From positions 620,001-684,000 of the forward strand of contig JAIVFH010000001.1 of the NCBI GenBank assembly GCA_025765595.1: a DNA stretch of 64,000 nucleotides, written 5' to 3'. The notes under the pieces are model-generated. The model made no database searches. It had not been told where the DNA came from and saw only the letters and a list, made by a program, of their open reading frames with translations. The DNA is from Obelidium mucronatum. Its lineage: Eukaryota; Chytridiomycota; Chytridiomycetes; Chytridiales; Chytriomycetaceae. The position numbers and the translations under genes are program-made. Shown in pieces: positions 13,011 to 23,352 of the stretch. Every line of letters starts with the position of its first letter. Positions within the stretch are counted from its first letter, which is position 1.

Positions 13011-13183
13011 TCAAGTCTTTTTTAGTACCAAGTTTGACCCCATTCTGCCTTTCCACTAATCCTGCAGTATTTATATAGCCTTCAAAAGTTATTTCGAAGT
13101 TCAAAGCACACTATAGGACCCAGAAGTAAAGACAAATTGACTGTTTAATTTATCTCCTTTTTTTTAGAAGTTTCTCAAATTCC

Positions 13184-14363
13184 ATGTCTCTCGACATCAA
13201 CTGGTCCTTATTGGATGCGGAATTAGCCAAACAAGCACAAGACTGGCTCAACGATCGTTTGCAAGAACTAGACGATAAAAGACCAGCCTTCCTTGGGAAA
13301 TTGAGTGTCGAAAACCTGGACTTTGGATCGATCCCACCTGTGATTGCAATCCAAGGTTTGAGTTTCCCCTTTCCTTTTGGTGGATGGAATTAATCTTGTT
13401 TTCTTTTAAAAAAGCGTAGATGTAACTAATGTAATCGATGAGTTCTATTTACCTGATGAGTTTGATATCTACAATCCACAACTGCCTACAACAACACACT
13501 TGGCTCAACTACTCGCCCAAGCATCGCTCAATGGACAAAATAATAACAACAGTAGCAGTAGTCATCCACCGTCATCCGCTGCCTCCTCATTCCATCCGTC
13601 CCCTGAAAAGAACAGCACAAACAGCCACAACAATCACCATCACCAACCTCATCTTCACCACACAATGCCACCAAAGGCAAAAACAATGTCCGTAGAAGAT
13701 ATGGTCTCTCAATACGCTCAAGCAATGCGTCGAGAGACGGATATACAAATTGAAGTCCTTGTGGATTATCAAGGAGACTTCAAGTTCACTGTGACAACGG
13801 AATTGATTGTAAATCAGCCGACACCCGCGTTCATTACATTACCGCTCTCATTGAGTTTGACGGGATTTTCGTTTACTGGTATAACCGAATGACTTGTTGT
13901 TGTTTTTGGAGATGTCTCTTACTATTTCAACACTCTGTGCAGCCGTGGCAGTGGTTTCTTATCTCGGAGATCGAATCAACTTTTGCTTCAAAGAAATGGG
14001 CGATAATCGAGGGTAGATTGAAGGGGTGTGTTTTTTCCCTTCACAAAACTAATTTATTGTACTTTATTATTTTTTGTGATAGGACTCTTCAACGAGATAC
14101 ACATCGAATCGGAGATTGGAGACAAGAATAGGCCGATGGGGGTGCTGAAGAATGTTGGAAAGATTGAAAAGTTTGTGATGGACCAGGTGCGAACTCTTGT
14201 ATCTGACAATTTGGTGTATCCAAATTACCATTGCCTATCGTTAATCAATGAGAATGATGAAGGAGACTGTGAAGATGGTGAGGATGGTCAGGTGGATTGT
14301 GGAGATATGCTGGAAGGCCTTGAAACAAATAACGACAGCCTGGAGGGCGGGGGGGATTCCTGA
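13184..14363 (+). CDS. MDM12: MDM12, SMP-domain subunit of the ERMES ER-mitochondria tether
   Basis: MDM12 bridges Mmm1 and Mdm10/Mdm34 and carries phospholipid between ER and mitochondria. The start SLDINWSLLDAELA is the family N-terminus. Exons: 13184-13355, 13420-13878 (begins DVTNVIDEFYLPDEF; contains a Ser/His/Asn-rich insert, then DIQIEVLVDYQGDFKFTV), 13943 onward (AVAVVSYLGDRINFCFKE), and a last exon with FNEIHIESEIGDKNRP, VLKNVGKIEKFVMDQVRTL and NLVYPNYHC, all diagnostic. The third exon contains an in-frame TAG after GGG at 14011-14013; removing one G gives GRLKG and a clean splice, so one extra base is likely. The acidic tail after YPNYH is long. Spliced length is about 330 residues. 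Confidence 0.92.
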
Positions 14364-14528
14364 AGTGCCTTATGGAGAGTCTGAGTGATATATTGCTTAC
14401 TTTTAATATTACAAACTGTATATTCCAAGACTTGTTACGATGCTGTTTCAACTTGTCTCCATCCCACGCACGCCGACAGTTGTCTTTGAAATAACAATTT
14501 TTGGGGGGCGCGTTTCAACAAAAACGGG

Positions 14529-14536
14529 TATAAAAA
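14529..14536 (+). promoter_or_regulatory. TATA box of the small gene at 14579
   Basis: TATAAAAA lies about 43 bases before the ATG and is followed by an AC-rich leader with an A-rich start context (CCAAAAAAATG). Few genes in this window have such a clear TATA, which suggests a strongly transcribed gene. Confidence 0.5.
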
Positions 14537-14578
14537 CTGGGCGGTAATGAAAGTCGTTACGAAATAACAACCAAAAAA

Positions 14579-14937
14579 ATGACTGGATTCCTGGACCAAG
14601 TCGCTGAATCTTTCACCAAGAAGGGAGACTACAAGGGTGAGAAGCTTGCCCTCGGAGCTGTTGCCATTGCAGGAGTTGGTTACCTCGGATACCAGGAGTG
14701 GTTGAAGGTGTGTACAGTGTACTCTAACGTGAAGATCGAAGATCGTAAGCAATGTTTGGATCCCAGATCAACATACTCCATCAGTTATGACATTGTGGCT
14801 GATCGCTAACCATGAAATAATAGCACCACGACAAGGAACACTCTGACGAACACGAACAGCACTTCAAGTCATTGGTTGAGCCAGGTCATGAAAACCACCC
14901 AGATTACATTGCCAAGTTTGGAAGCAAGGAACAGTAA
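14579..14937 (+). CDS. Small two-exon protein, unknown function
   Basis: Exon 1 is 14579-14709, ending in WLK before a GTGTGT donor. Exon 2 is 14824-14937, beginning HHDKEHSDEHEQHF and ending FGSKEQ. The product is about 80 residues. It starts with a short amphipathic helix (TGFLDQVAESFTKKGDY), continues with a Gly/Ala-rich hydrophobic stretch (LALGAVAIAGVGYLGYQEW) that could span or dip into a membrane, and ends in a very hydrophilic His/Glu/Asp-rich tail. Codons are the preferred kind (AAG, GGA, CTC), and a TATA box lies just upstream, both consistent with high expression. A polyadenylation signal (AATAAA) lies near 15022. I do not recognise the family. Confidence 0.7.
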
Positions 14938-15127
14938 ACATTTGTGCCTGTAGTTGGAGTTGTGTCTGATTGAATGATTGAACCGAAACAATAAGCATAA
15001 GTTATGAGATCTCAGAACTGTGAATAAACAACCATCTAGCAAGTAAATGAAATGAATGAAAGATGTTCTTCCAGCCAGTTGTTGGAGTTGTTAAATTGGT
15101 TTCATTTTAATTAAATTTCAGGCTCGA

Positions 15128-15628
15128 ATGATCCGCGCAGATTCCGTCGACGAAAAGCGCCGCTCGTCCATCACGATCCCGTCGCTGGGCCGCCGCATCT
15201 CGCGCGAGCAGACCGTGTACTCGGACGACTGCCCCGTGTCGCCGACGCTCATGCCGCCGCCGTCGCCGCCGCCCCCGCGCATGTCGCACAAGAACTCGCG
15301 CACGTCGCTCGACGGCTCGCCCGCGGCCGAGCCCGCGGTGCCGCTGCCCGCAAAGAAGGCGCCGGCCCATGCGCAGGGTTACACAGGCGCAGACAGGGGT
15401 TACACAGGCGTGCCGCAGGCGCTCGCGCACAGCTCGGACGACTCGGTTGCCGCCTTGGCTGCGCGCTTCGAGGCGGTGACGCGCGATCTGGTCGAGAAGA
15501 TGGACGCGCAGAGCAGTCTGCTGGACCGCATGTTTGCCCACGTGCAACGCATCGACAAGGAAAGCGAAGCTACAACTGGCGAGCTGGCGCTGCTGCGGAA
15601 AGAGCTTGAGCGCATCAACAAGAAATAA
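15128..15628 (+). CDS. Disordered protein with C-terminal coiled coil, paralogue 1 (GC-rich)
   Basis: About 166 residues, Ser/Pro/Arg-rich, with a proline tract (MPPPSPPPPRMS), a short internal repeat (GYTGADRGYTG), and a C-terminal heptad region (DAQSSLLDRMFAHVQRIDK, then ELALLRKELERI). The heptad region matches the end of the next gene, so the two are tandem paralogues. Base composition is very different from its neighbours (46 of 60 bases are G or C in 15241-15300). TTTCAG directly before GCTCGAATG looks like a splice acceptor, so a short upstream exon may be missing and the start is tentative. Confidence 0.65.
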   Translation: MIRADSVDEKRRSSITIPSLGRRISREQTVYSDDCPVSPTLMPPPSPPPPRMSHKNSRTSLDGSPAAEPAVPLPAKKAPAHAQGYTGADRGYTGVPQALAHSSDDSVAALAARFEAVTRDLVEKMDAQSSLLDRMFAHVQRIDKESEATTGELALLRKELERINKK

Positions 15629-15701
15629 TGCCGACAGTTAAAGTACATAAAAGTAAATAAAAGCATAATACAAAAGTAAAATAAAGAGAAGTACGACAAT
15701 A

Positions 15702-16256
15702 ATGGTAAGGGTCAACAACACCAACCAGAGCGCCACCCGCTCCTCCGTCTTCTTTGGCGACGACTCGCCGTCGGCGTCTCCAAGTCAGCGCCGAACTATG
15801 CGATCGCCGGCACCCTCAGATCAGCGTGCCACGTCTCCCACGCCATCGTCAGCGTCATCGGCAAATTCTCGCTTTTCAAACTACGGCGCGCGAAACTCTA
15901 ACTTGTCGATGGGCGATGATCGCTTTCCTCCCACTCCGCCAAGCTCTCATGTTCAAGCGCATCATGTTCAAGCTTCCAGCGGAAGCCAGCTTGAACACCA
16001 CCAGGAAGCCAGACAGGCTTCCCGACCACTTTCTCCCACTATGCCAGCTCCTAAACTTGCCAATTTGCCAACATCGCCTTCTTCGTCTTCAACTTCGAGT
16101 TCAACAGAAACCGTACTTGCAGAAATGCAAGCAAAATTGGATGCTCAAAATGCGCTTCTCTTGGACATGTTTGCTTACATTCGACGCATCGATAAGGATG
16201 TTGGATCTATCGGAGACGAAGTTTCAGTGTTGCGAAGTCGTCTGGAAAGAATGTGA
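15702..16256 (+). CDS. Disordered protein with C-terminal coiled coil, paralogue 2
   Basis: A 184-residue protein that starts VRVNNTNQSATRSSVFFG. It has a low-complexity Ser/Pro/Gln middle and a coiled-coil end (LDAQNALLLDMFAYIRRIDK, then EVSVLRSRLERM) that aligns residue by residue with the end of the upstream gene. The N-terminal SSVFFGDDSP resembles the SSVVLGDDSP of the Jupiter-like gene downstream. It begins only 73 bases after the upstream stop. Composition is ordinary, unlike its GC-rich sister. Function unknown; scaffold or microtubule-associated roles are possible. Confidence 0.68.
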   Translation: MVRVNNTNQSATRSSVFFGDDSPSASPSQRRTMRSPAPSDQRATSPTPSSASSANSRFSNYGARNSNLSMGDDRFPPTPPSSHVQAHHVQASSGSQLEHHQEARQASRPLSPTMPAPKLANLPTSPSSSSTSSSTETVLAEMQAKLDAQNALLLDMFAYIRRIDKDVGSIGDEVSVLRSRLERM

Positions 16257-16438
16257 ACTTCAGAAATTATTAAGATTCCTTCGCAAACAACAGTTAAAAT
16301 AAAAGCCTGGAGATTCATATTGTAAGATTTCAATTGCGAAATGCGTGAGAGAGAGTATTCAGTATGCAGTGATTCCAAAAGTTTCAGTTTGAACCAATAT
16401 GAGAGAAATTCTCATCAAGAGAAAAAATCACACGAAGA

Positions 16439-17264
16439 ATGAGCAACCGAGTTCCTCCAGGCGGCCTACTCGTCTTTCTCATTCGGCAGTTATGAGGCTG
16501 TTACTCCACCAGTGACCCCAGCCAGACCATCCCCACTTCTTGGTGAAGCCTCCAGCCCTGCCGCCGCACAACCAGCGACCGGAGGACGCAGATTTGGAGG
16601 AGTCCACAAGTCATCGATTGTATTCGGTGATTCAGAAACACCATCCTCAGGTATTGTGAAGATAATATCATTGTGGATCGTCGTAAATACTAAAAAGTGA
16701 TTACAGCTGCCAAACAACCTTCCACGAGAGGCAACAGCAATATCTTTGCCCAAGACACAACTCCTACAAAGCCAGTCACCGCCCGCTACTCCGGTCACTG
16801 TCATTCCTCTCGAAGACCCACAACCTTTCATCCCTTCGAAGAGAATCATTACTCCTCCCGCATCCACTGCAAACAACATCCCAGAAGAGCAAAAGTTTGT
16901 TCCGGGGCTACGTCAGGGAGCTTGTGAACCATAACTCCAGTAGCTTCACGTTGGGGATTGATCAACTTTCAGTTTCAGATTCCGACTCGAACACAGCAGT
17001 GGCTGGCACCATCATTCAAACACTCGCAAGCTTGAAAGCAGTGTTGTTTTGGGTGATGATTCTCCCCGTTCTCCGGAATTTGGACCTCGTAAGCATAAGC
17101 CAGGTGTCAAGTTGTTGAAGAAGGAGGAGCCGTTGAGGAATTTGGGTGAATTCAGTGGATACGATGGTGTTGAAGGAAAAGCCAGTAAAGATGACAAGAA
17201 GCTTGATCCTGCAAGTGTCGAAATGGTTGCTGGAAAGAACTCTGGGAAGCACCGAGTTTATTGA
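16439..17264 (+). CDS. Jupiter/HN1 (JPT) family microtubule-associated protein
   Basis: Jupiter/HN1 proteins are short, disordered microtubule-binding proteins with repeated S-S-x-x-x-G motifs. Here the start MSNRVPPGG followed by SSFSFGSYEAVTPP matches the conserved R-x-PPGG-x-S-x-x-x-G N-terminus. KSSIVFGDSETP precedes an intron near 16650-16706, then NIFAQDTTPTKP, and a second copy SSVVLGDDSPRSPEFGPRKH. It ends KNSGKHRVY. At least three single-base excesses must be removed to read it through: CC at 16465-16466, CCC at 16782-16784, GGGG at 16904-16907. The frame near 17000-17040 is also broken. The family call rests on short motifs, so confidence is moderate. Confidence 0.62.
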
Positions 17265-17377
17265 AAGTGTGTCTCACAATCCACTCCTTGCACAAATCAA
17301 GAAAGAGGTTTCTAACATCAATAAAGCTATTTTATTGATGCGTTTAGTTCTTTCCCTGTTCATCGCATAATTCTTCA

Positions 17378-18081
17378 TCAGTTCTTCGACTTGACAAAGG
17401 TTCCTTGAATATCAGTGACACCCACAGAACAGCTTCCCTTTTCATCATAACCAGCCCAATCTCTCTCCCCTTCCTCGAATTCAATATCATCAAATACGGT
17501 TCCAGATTCAATTCCTTCCGCAATCCATGATTGTCCATGAGTAGGCTTCCAATCAATGAAATCAAGACCTCTCGTTTCAATAGTGAGTACTTTTTGAGGC
17601 GCTGCATTGTCGCTCGTGTATGGTTTGAATGAGTCCTTTAGAATTGCTGTTGGGTATAGTCACAATGAGTATACATCATTCATAAACATGATCAGCAAAA
17701 CACAGAAGCGAAATTTAATACTTTACATGCATTTGTTTGGGTCTTGCATGACTTGCATTTCATGTTGAAGTTGGCTGAGCCTCTGCTGTTTGGGATCTCT
17801 TCTTCTTCGACAGAGTTGAATGAAATCCACCCATTGTGGTCTTCATGGCAGTTTGTGCATTTGACCTAACAAAACAGACATCTTTTTGAGCGAAATGGCC
17901 GAAAACCAACAAGTCTCACAACAAACAAAAACAAAAACTCAACTCTAAAGCTCCACTCATAGTCCTTGCCAGATACCCTCAAATTGGTAAGATTTTCGAG
18001 CTCGGCAGTAATTACTAGATCGAGTTTCTGGATTTGAAAAGATTCAGAATTCTGTATAGGGATTGGGTGGAGCTTCACCAC
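17378..18081 (-). CDS. CZIB: CXXC-motif zinc-binding protein (CZIB/DUF866, C1orf123 family)
   Basis: A small conserved eukaryotic zinc-binding protein of uncertain cellular role. Motifs in order: LDLVITAELENLTNLRV, YEWSFR spliced to VKCTNCHEDHNGWISF, RGSANFNMKCKSCKTQTN (two CxxC pairs that bind zinc), KDSFKPYTSDN, IETRGLDFIDWKP, ESGTVFDDIEFEEGERDW, YDEKGSCSVGVTDI. The stop is at 17378-17380. The family usually starts M-x-K-x-L; this fits if the ATG at 18079-18081 is a mini-exon spliced to AAACTCGATC, otherwise the N-terminus is about 15 residues longer. It is convergent with the Jupiter-like gene. Confidence 0.85.
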
Positions 18082-18196
18082 TCAACTGGCATTTTTTTTT
18101 TCAATTATTTTTTAATTTATCAGCATTTTGAAGTGCTTCCAAAAGCTTCTAAAATTAAAGAAAATAACAAATGTTTTATGTATTCAGCTATTAAGT

Positions 18197-20922
18197 TTAA
18201 AACTCTATGTCGACTCTCTGATTCTCTCTCCCTTGAATACACTCCTCATCCAGATGCGGCCTCCCCGTCCTCCTAACCACGTGCTTCAAAGTATCTCCCA
18301 ACACATGGTCTTTATACCTCATCCACTCACACCTCTCTAAATAAAGCCTCTGAAACCTTTCCACAGCCGCATCCCCTTCCAATACCTCCATCAGCCCCAA
18401 ATAATCCACAGCAACTCTCCGTACAAGGTCAGGAAACGCTTGCATCTCCTTGACAAATGTATGCTTATTAATCGCCACGTATTTCAAACTGGTTGCGGCT
18501 GTCAATGAAAATCCGGATTTTGTTGCTTTTGAAATGTCGAGGAAGGATCCGAGGGTGGCGATTTGGCTGGGAGATCCGACAGAGGCGAAGGCGGAGGCGG
18601 TGCCGTAGTGTTCGCCTTCGTTGATTTTGGTGATTCGAGCGAGACGGGTGATTTTTTGGGATCCGTGCGTTGTAGTTGTTGTTGTTGAGGGGAGAGGGTA
18701 TGGGTGGAGTTTGAACCTGTTGGTATCGGGGCTGGTTTTTACTTTTGCTAGGTGGATGCATTTCGAGAGGTGGCATTGTCCTTCACTGTTGTGGTGTTTT
18801 TTTTGATTTAGTTTAGAATCTCTACCATTGAAAACAATCCTCACCAAACAAGATACACGTATTTAGGAACATCTCCCTCCGTTATAATATGCGTGTTTGG
18901 CTGAACTTCCACCACTTGAGCAGTTTGCGCGAGGCTCCGAATCACCTTTTTCCCAAATCGAGCAAAGAAAGGACTATTGCTAATCAAAGTGATTCTCTCA
19001 TTCAGTGATCTGATTGTCTCGTGTTTCAGAATGGGTTCGAAATCGTCTCGTGTTAACCAGAGGAGCTCTGTTTCTTTGGTAGTAATGACAGTTGCTTGTC
19101 GTTTTGCTTCGGCCGGACCCAGGAGGGCGAGTTCTCCGAAACTTTGACCGGTTGACATGGTCAAGACGAGGTGTGTTCGTGAATCCGTTTCCTTGTATAC
19201 TTCCAACTGTCCGGACATGATAAAGTAAAAGTTTTGTGCAACATGCCCCTTATTGCGAAAAAGAAGAAAAAATTATGCATATACAATTGATATTAAAAGA
19301 ATATAGAAGGTAATACCTGCTTCAAAATAGTCCTTCCAGCGCCAAACTTGCTGTACCCAATAACACGCCCCATGGCCATCTTGGTCTCTTTGCTATAACT
19401 AGAAAATCCAGGAAGCCCCTTCATCATTTTACTCAACTCAATCACATCCTCCTCACTCCGATTCCCTGGAACCTTCAAAAGCGCTTCTGTAACCCGTTCA
19501 GAACCTCCCAAAGGTTTCGCTTTGGCCTTGAACCTGTCGAGATTGAATTCCAAATCCTCGTTGGATCCATCATTGACTTCATTTTGATCGTATTTGAAAA
19601 ATGTGCGGTTAATTGTGATTGCATTGGTTGCATGGATCATTCTGATTACTTTCCGGATCGCCCAGCGCCAGAGAGAGCGGTAGCGGAAGTTCCGAGTTGC
19701 CCGCCGGGCAAGCACTCTGGCGTTTACGACTGTGCTAAAGTGGACTGGTTTTCTTTTGGCGGCGGCAGTGTTTGGAGAACATGGCTCCATTTCGAGATCA
19801 TCATTGCTTTGATAATCCGAGTACAGAGATGAAATCGACGATAATGCAGAAGTAACCATGACGGATTCGTTCCTTGCCTTGATTGAAGAAAGAGCGTTCC
19901 TTATTTTTGTGTCGTGTTTGGATAATGCGGTTTGCACATCTCCCAGTGCGGTTGTTGTTGAGTTGCGACGACTCACTGATCTTGAATTGTTGACAAGAGC
20001 TGTTGCAGATTCTTGGCTGTTGATTGACTCTCGTCTTTTGTTTTCAAGATCTTCGCTTTGGCGGCGCATTTGTTCAAATTGGACGCTTCGTTGTCGACTT
20101 TCTGGAATCGTGTAGGAAATACTGCCTCTATTACCAAAGGATGGCCGGCAGGAAGCATTGTCGTTGATTTTAAGATTGTTTGCTGATTTACTGATTGCTG
20201 ATGATATTGCATTTACAATTCGAGTGTCGTGGTTTGAAAGCGCCGATTGTAACTCTTTATCGTAGCCATTTCTGTAACTAGGGGTTCGAGAAAATTTTGA
20301 ATAGTTTGGTTTTAAGTCGGCTGTGGATGCTGAAACGAAAACTTGAATATGACAGGTGAGCGAAAAGACAAAAGAATAGCCAACCTTTCGGACTGCATAC
20401 AGCTACATCGTCATCACATTCAATCTTATTGAGGAACATGTATGAAATGCTTCCGCCGTTGCAAAATGACGAGAGCGATGCTGACGACGAAATATCTGGA
20501 TTTGAGGCGCCAGCGATATCATGCGAATTGGTGGTATGGATATTAATTGCGGGAATAAACTGCACCGCTGCTGCTGCTGTTGGATTGATGGCTAACGGAC
20601 TCTTTCCATTTTGCTTGACATCGCTCTTTTTTGTCAATGAAGTGGGAAGCGATGCGACGCGAGGAAGAATCAAGGCAACTCGCGGGAGGCCCTTTTCAAG
20701 ATGTCCCAAAGATTCGCTTCTTGTTTCGCCTTGAAGCCGCGAGTATTTCGCCACTGTAAAGTTTGCGGATTTTGAGAGGAAGTTGTGTTTTCCAAGATGC
20801 TCAAAGTTGCTGATTGGCGGCAGTCCGTTATTCGTGTCCCAGATGTTTTCTGTGGCTGTTTCAAGCGTCTGAGACGCCATTCGTTCTGTTGTCTTTGTTG
20901 ATACTTTTAACAATATTGACAA
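18197..20922 (-). CDS. Protein with two cyclic-nucleotide-binding domains (CNBD2-like)
   Basis: About 850 residues. The N-terminal ~450 are disordered, followed by an Arg-rich helix (ARRATRNFRYRSLWRWAIRK). The first cNMP-binding domain starts at LSKMMKGLPGFSSYSKETK and runs through FGAGRTILKQ, spliced to GHVAQNFYFIMSGQLEVY, with a phosphate cassette FGELALLGPAEAKRQATV. The second follows from LISNSPFFARFGKKVIRSLA to IITEGDVPKYVYLV and onwards; it has a long, divergent insert and no clean cassette, so it may not bind nucleotide. Spliced introns lie near 20400, 19310-19220 and 18840. It resembles metazoan CNBD2, known from sperm flagella. It is not a PKA regulatory subunit, since no dimerisation/docking or inhibitor site is seen. 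Confidence 0.7.
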
Positions 20923-21037
20923 TGAGTTTTTTTCAGAAGATAAGGTTCAAACCAATCAGAAACAAGATGTGTAATGGGGCAAAAAGCCCTCATTTCCAAT
21001 TTCCAGTTTATACTTTTCAATTTCCAACAACCCATCG

Positions 21038-23269
21038 ATGCTTCTGCAGCTGCAGAAACTGTTTACTCCACCGCAGAAGATCGCGTACGCCGGCATGGTG
21101 GAGCTGCTGCTAGCGGGCAGCCGCTTCGAGCCCCGCTGGCGGCAGCACACTTCCCGCCACCTGTTTGCGTTCCTCGACGTCAGCGCCGAAGAACAAGCAA
21201 TGCTTGCCAACCTGGCGGATCCGCAGGCGCAGCTGGTGCCGGGGGACCTGGTGCACGGCCTGTGCGGCGTTGAAGTCGATGTTGATCAAGGGGAGGTTGA
21301 TGATGAAGACTCGGTCGCTACGCTTGCGGGCAAGGACTGCATCAAAGAGACTATTATTGCCCACTTGCTGATTTTGCTCGTGAGCGGAAACAACGCCGTG
21401 TACGATGCGAGAGCAAGGGCGTTGCTGCTGCAAGTGGCGGGTGTCCTGAAATTGACGCTTCTCGATGTTGTTCGGGTCGAGTCAGAAGTTCGGGACTCGC
21501 TTGGTTTGAAAACAAGTCTTCTCTCTGATGGATCGGCAAAGGAGGAAGTGGATCGGAGAAATAGGACTGATTCTGTAAAACGGGTTGCGTACGTAACTCT
21601 TGCAACAATTGGTAAGGAAACTCTTTTTTTTAATTTCCGCCAATACTGCTATACTGACTGCTTTTTGGTTGGGTTTGATTCAAGCTGGGGGAGTTTTGAT
21701 TGGTGCAACAGCTGGTTTAGCGGGTCCTGCGGTGGCTGGAGCCTTTACATCAGCACATGCTATACACTGTGGTGGAACTGCGGCTGTAGGTTTAGGGTCA
21801 ACTGGAGTAGCGCTTTTTGCGACTGGTGGAGCCGTAACAGCAGGAGGTGAAAAAACCCCCCTTCGTGCCCCCTCCAAATTAGCTTACACCTCGAACAATA
21901 TCAATCAGGAATGTCGGGATTCAAAATCATGAAGAAAACACGAGGAATTTCAGAGTTTGAGTTCATTTCATCTGACAGCCAGAAATCAATCGAGTCGGAT
22001 TTCGAAGCCGTTTCACTGACAGAAGCTACAACACAAAAACCGTGCCACAAGACAAATACCATCACTCTTCATTCGCCAATATCCCCAACATCTCCCCTAC
22101 CTGCAAAATCCTCGCCATCACCAGTGGATCTCGAGTCAAATACACAACCCACCACCGCCAATCTAAAAAAACCCATGAACGTAATCATCAGTGTCCCCGG
22201 CTTCCTCGGCTCCACAAACTCATCCCAAACAGACGCACTATCACCCTTCGAACCCCTCTCCCCTTACGGCGACTCATTCACTCTTCTCTATGAATCAGAA
22301 ACCCTTCAAACCTTGAACGCAGCCATCACACTCACAACGTACTACACACACCTGAAAAAACAAACCATCCAAAAAAGCGCGTCCTCTTTTTCCAACGGTA
22401 GACAGAAAACCCTTGTCGAGTCAATGGCCGGTCCACTTTGGGACCATCGCATTTCATACCTGATTGACAAGCCATGGGCAATCGCCTTGGAAAAAGCAAA
22501 GGCGTGTGGATACCTGTTGGCTGATGCGATTGAAATGAGGATTCAAGGGGGTAGACCTGTTACCCTGGTTGGATTCAGTTTAGGCGCCAAGGTTGTGTAT
22601 CATGCCTTGTTGGAGCTTTCCCGACGCGGCGGTGGTGGTGGTGGTGGTACGGGAAATAGTAACGGAAAGAGTTCTGATGGTGGAAAGACGACGGCGAGTG
22701 TTCAGTCATATGTGGATAGTGTGTATTTGATTGGTTGTCCCGCGGTTGTTGAGGTTGCGGATTGGAAGCAGATTGCGCAGGTTGTGACGGGGAAAATCGT
22801 GAATGCTTATTCCACGCAGGATGCAGTTTTACAGCTTATCTACAGGCGGGAGCTGTACGCCGCTGCCGCCGCCGGCGGTGGCGGTGGTGTGTCCAATTGC
22901 CAAGTTGCCGGGCTAGGACCTGTCGCTGGGTTGGACAACATTGTAGAAAACATATTCCTGGACAGTATTATTCAAGATCATGTAGATTACTATAGTAGAA
23001 TGGATTCAGTTCTGGAATTGTGTGGGTTTGCGCTTGTAGATGGCGGTCAACAAAGGTCCGAGAAGAAAGAATCAGAATCGGCTCGAGTTCGATTTGAAAC
23101 TGATTTGGAGGATGCGCAAGAGCGATTCAAGGACGAATGGAATCGGGACGTGGATTTGGTTCCGAAGCAAGAAGCCTATGACCAAAGTAACGGAGTAATT
23201 GGGGGAAACAAGGGGCTGTTTAGTTGGTTGAGCAAAAGCTCCGAAACTTTGAAGTCGCGTCGCAATTAA
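21038..23269 (+). CDS. TMCO4-type DUF726 membrane alpha/beta-hydrolase
   Basis: Three exons join cleanly: 21038-about 21610, about 21686-21846 and 21909-23269. The N-terminal helical region is followed by a Gly/Ala-rich double membrane segment (AGGVLIGATAGLAGPAVAGA, then HCGGTAAVGLGSTGVALF) and FKIMKKTRGISEFEF. The hydrolase domain contains NVIISVPGFLG, the nucleophile elbow VTLVGFSLGAKVVYHAL, SVYLIGCPAV and KIVNAYSTQDAVLQLIYR, all typical of DUF726. Insertions of Gly/Ala runs interrupt the hydrolase part. The substrate is unknown; relatives are secretory-pathway or ER membrane proteins. It is divergent with the double cNMP gene (start codons about 115 bases apart) and convergent with TEX2. 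Confidence 0.88.
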
Positions 23270-23352
23270 AATTCTGATATCGTTACAGTTACAATTGTGA
23301 AGCTGGGGCATTTGCTGTCTTAAATCTCATAGTACTAATCTATATTCACGGG

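Noticed and set aside
15107..15547. Long Arg-rich minus-strand ORF opposite paralogue 1
   Set aside because: Produced by high GC (few stop codons). The plus frame has the coiled coil shared with the neighbouring gene.
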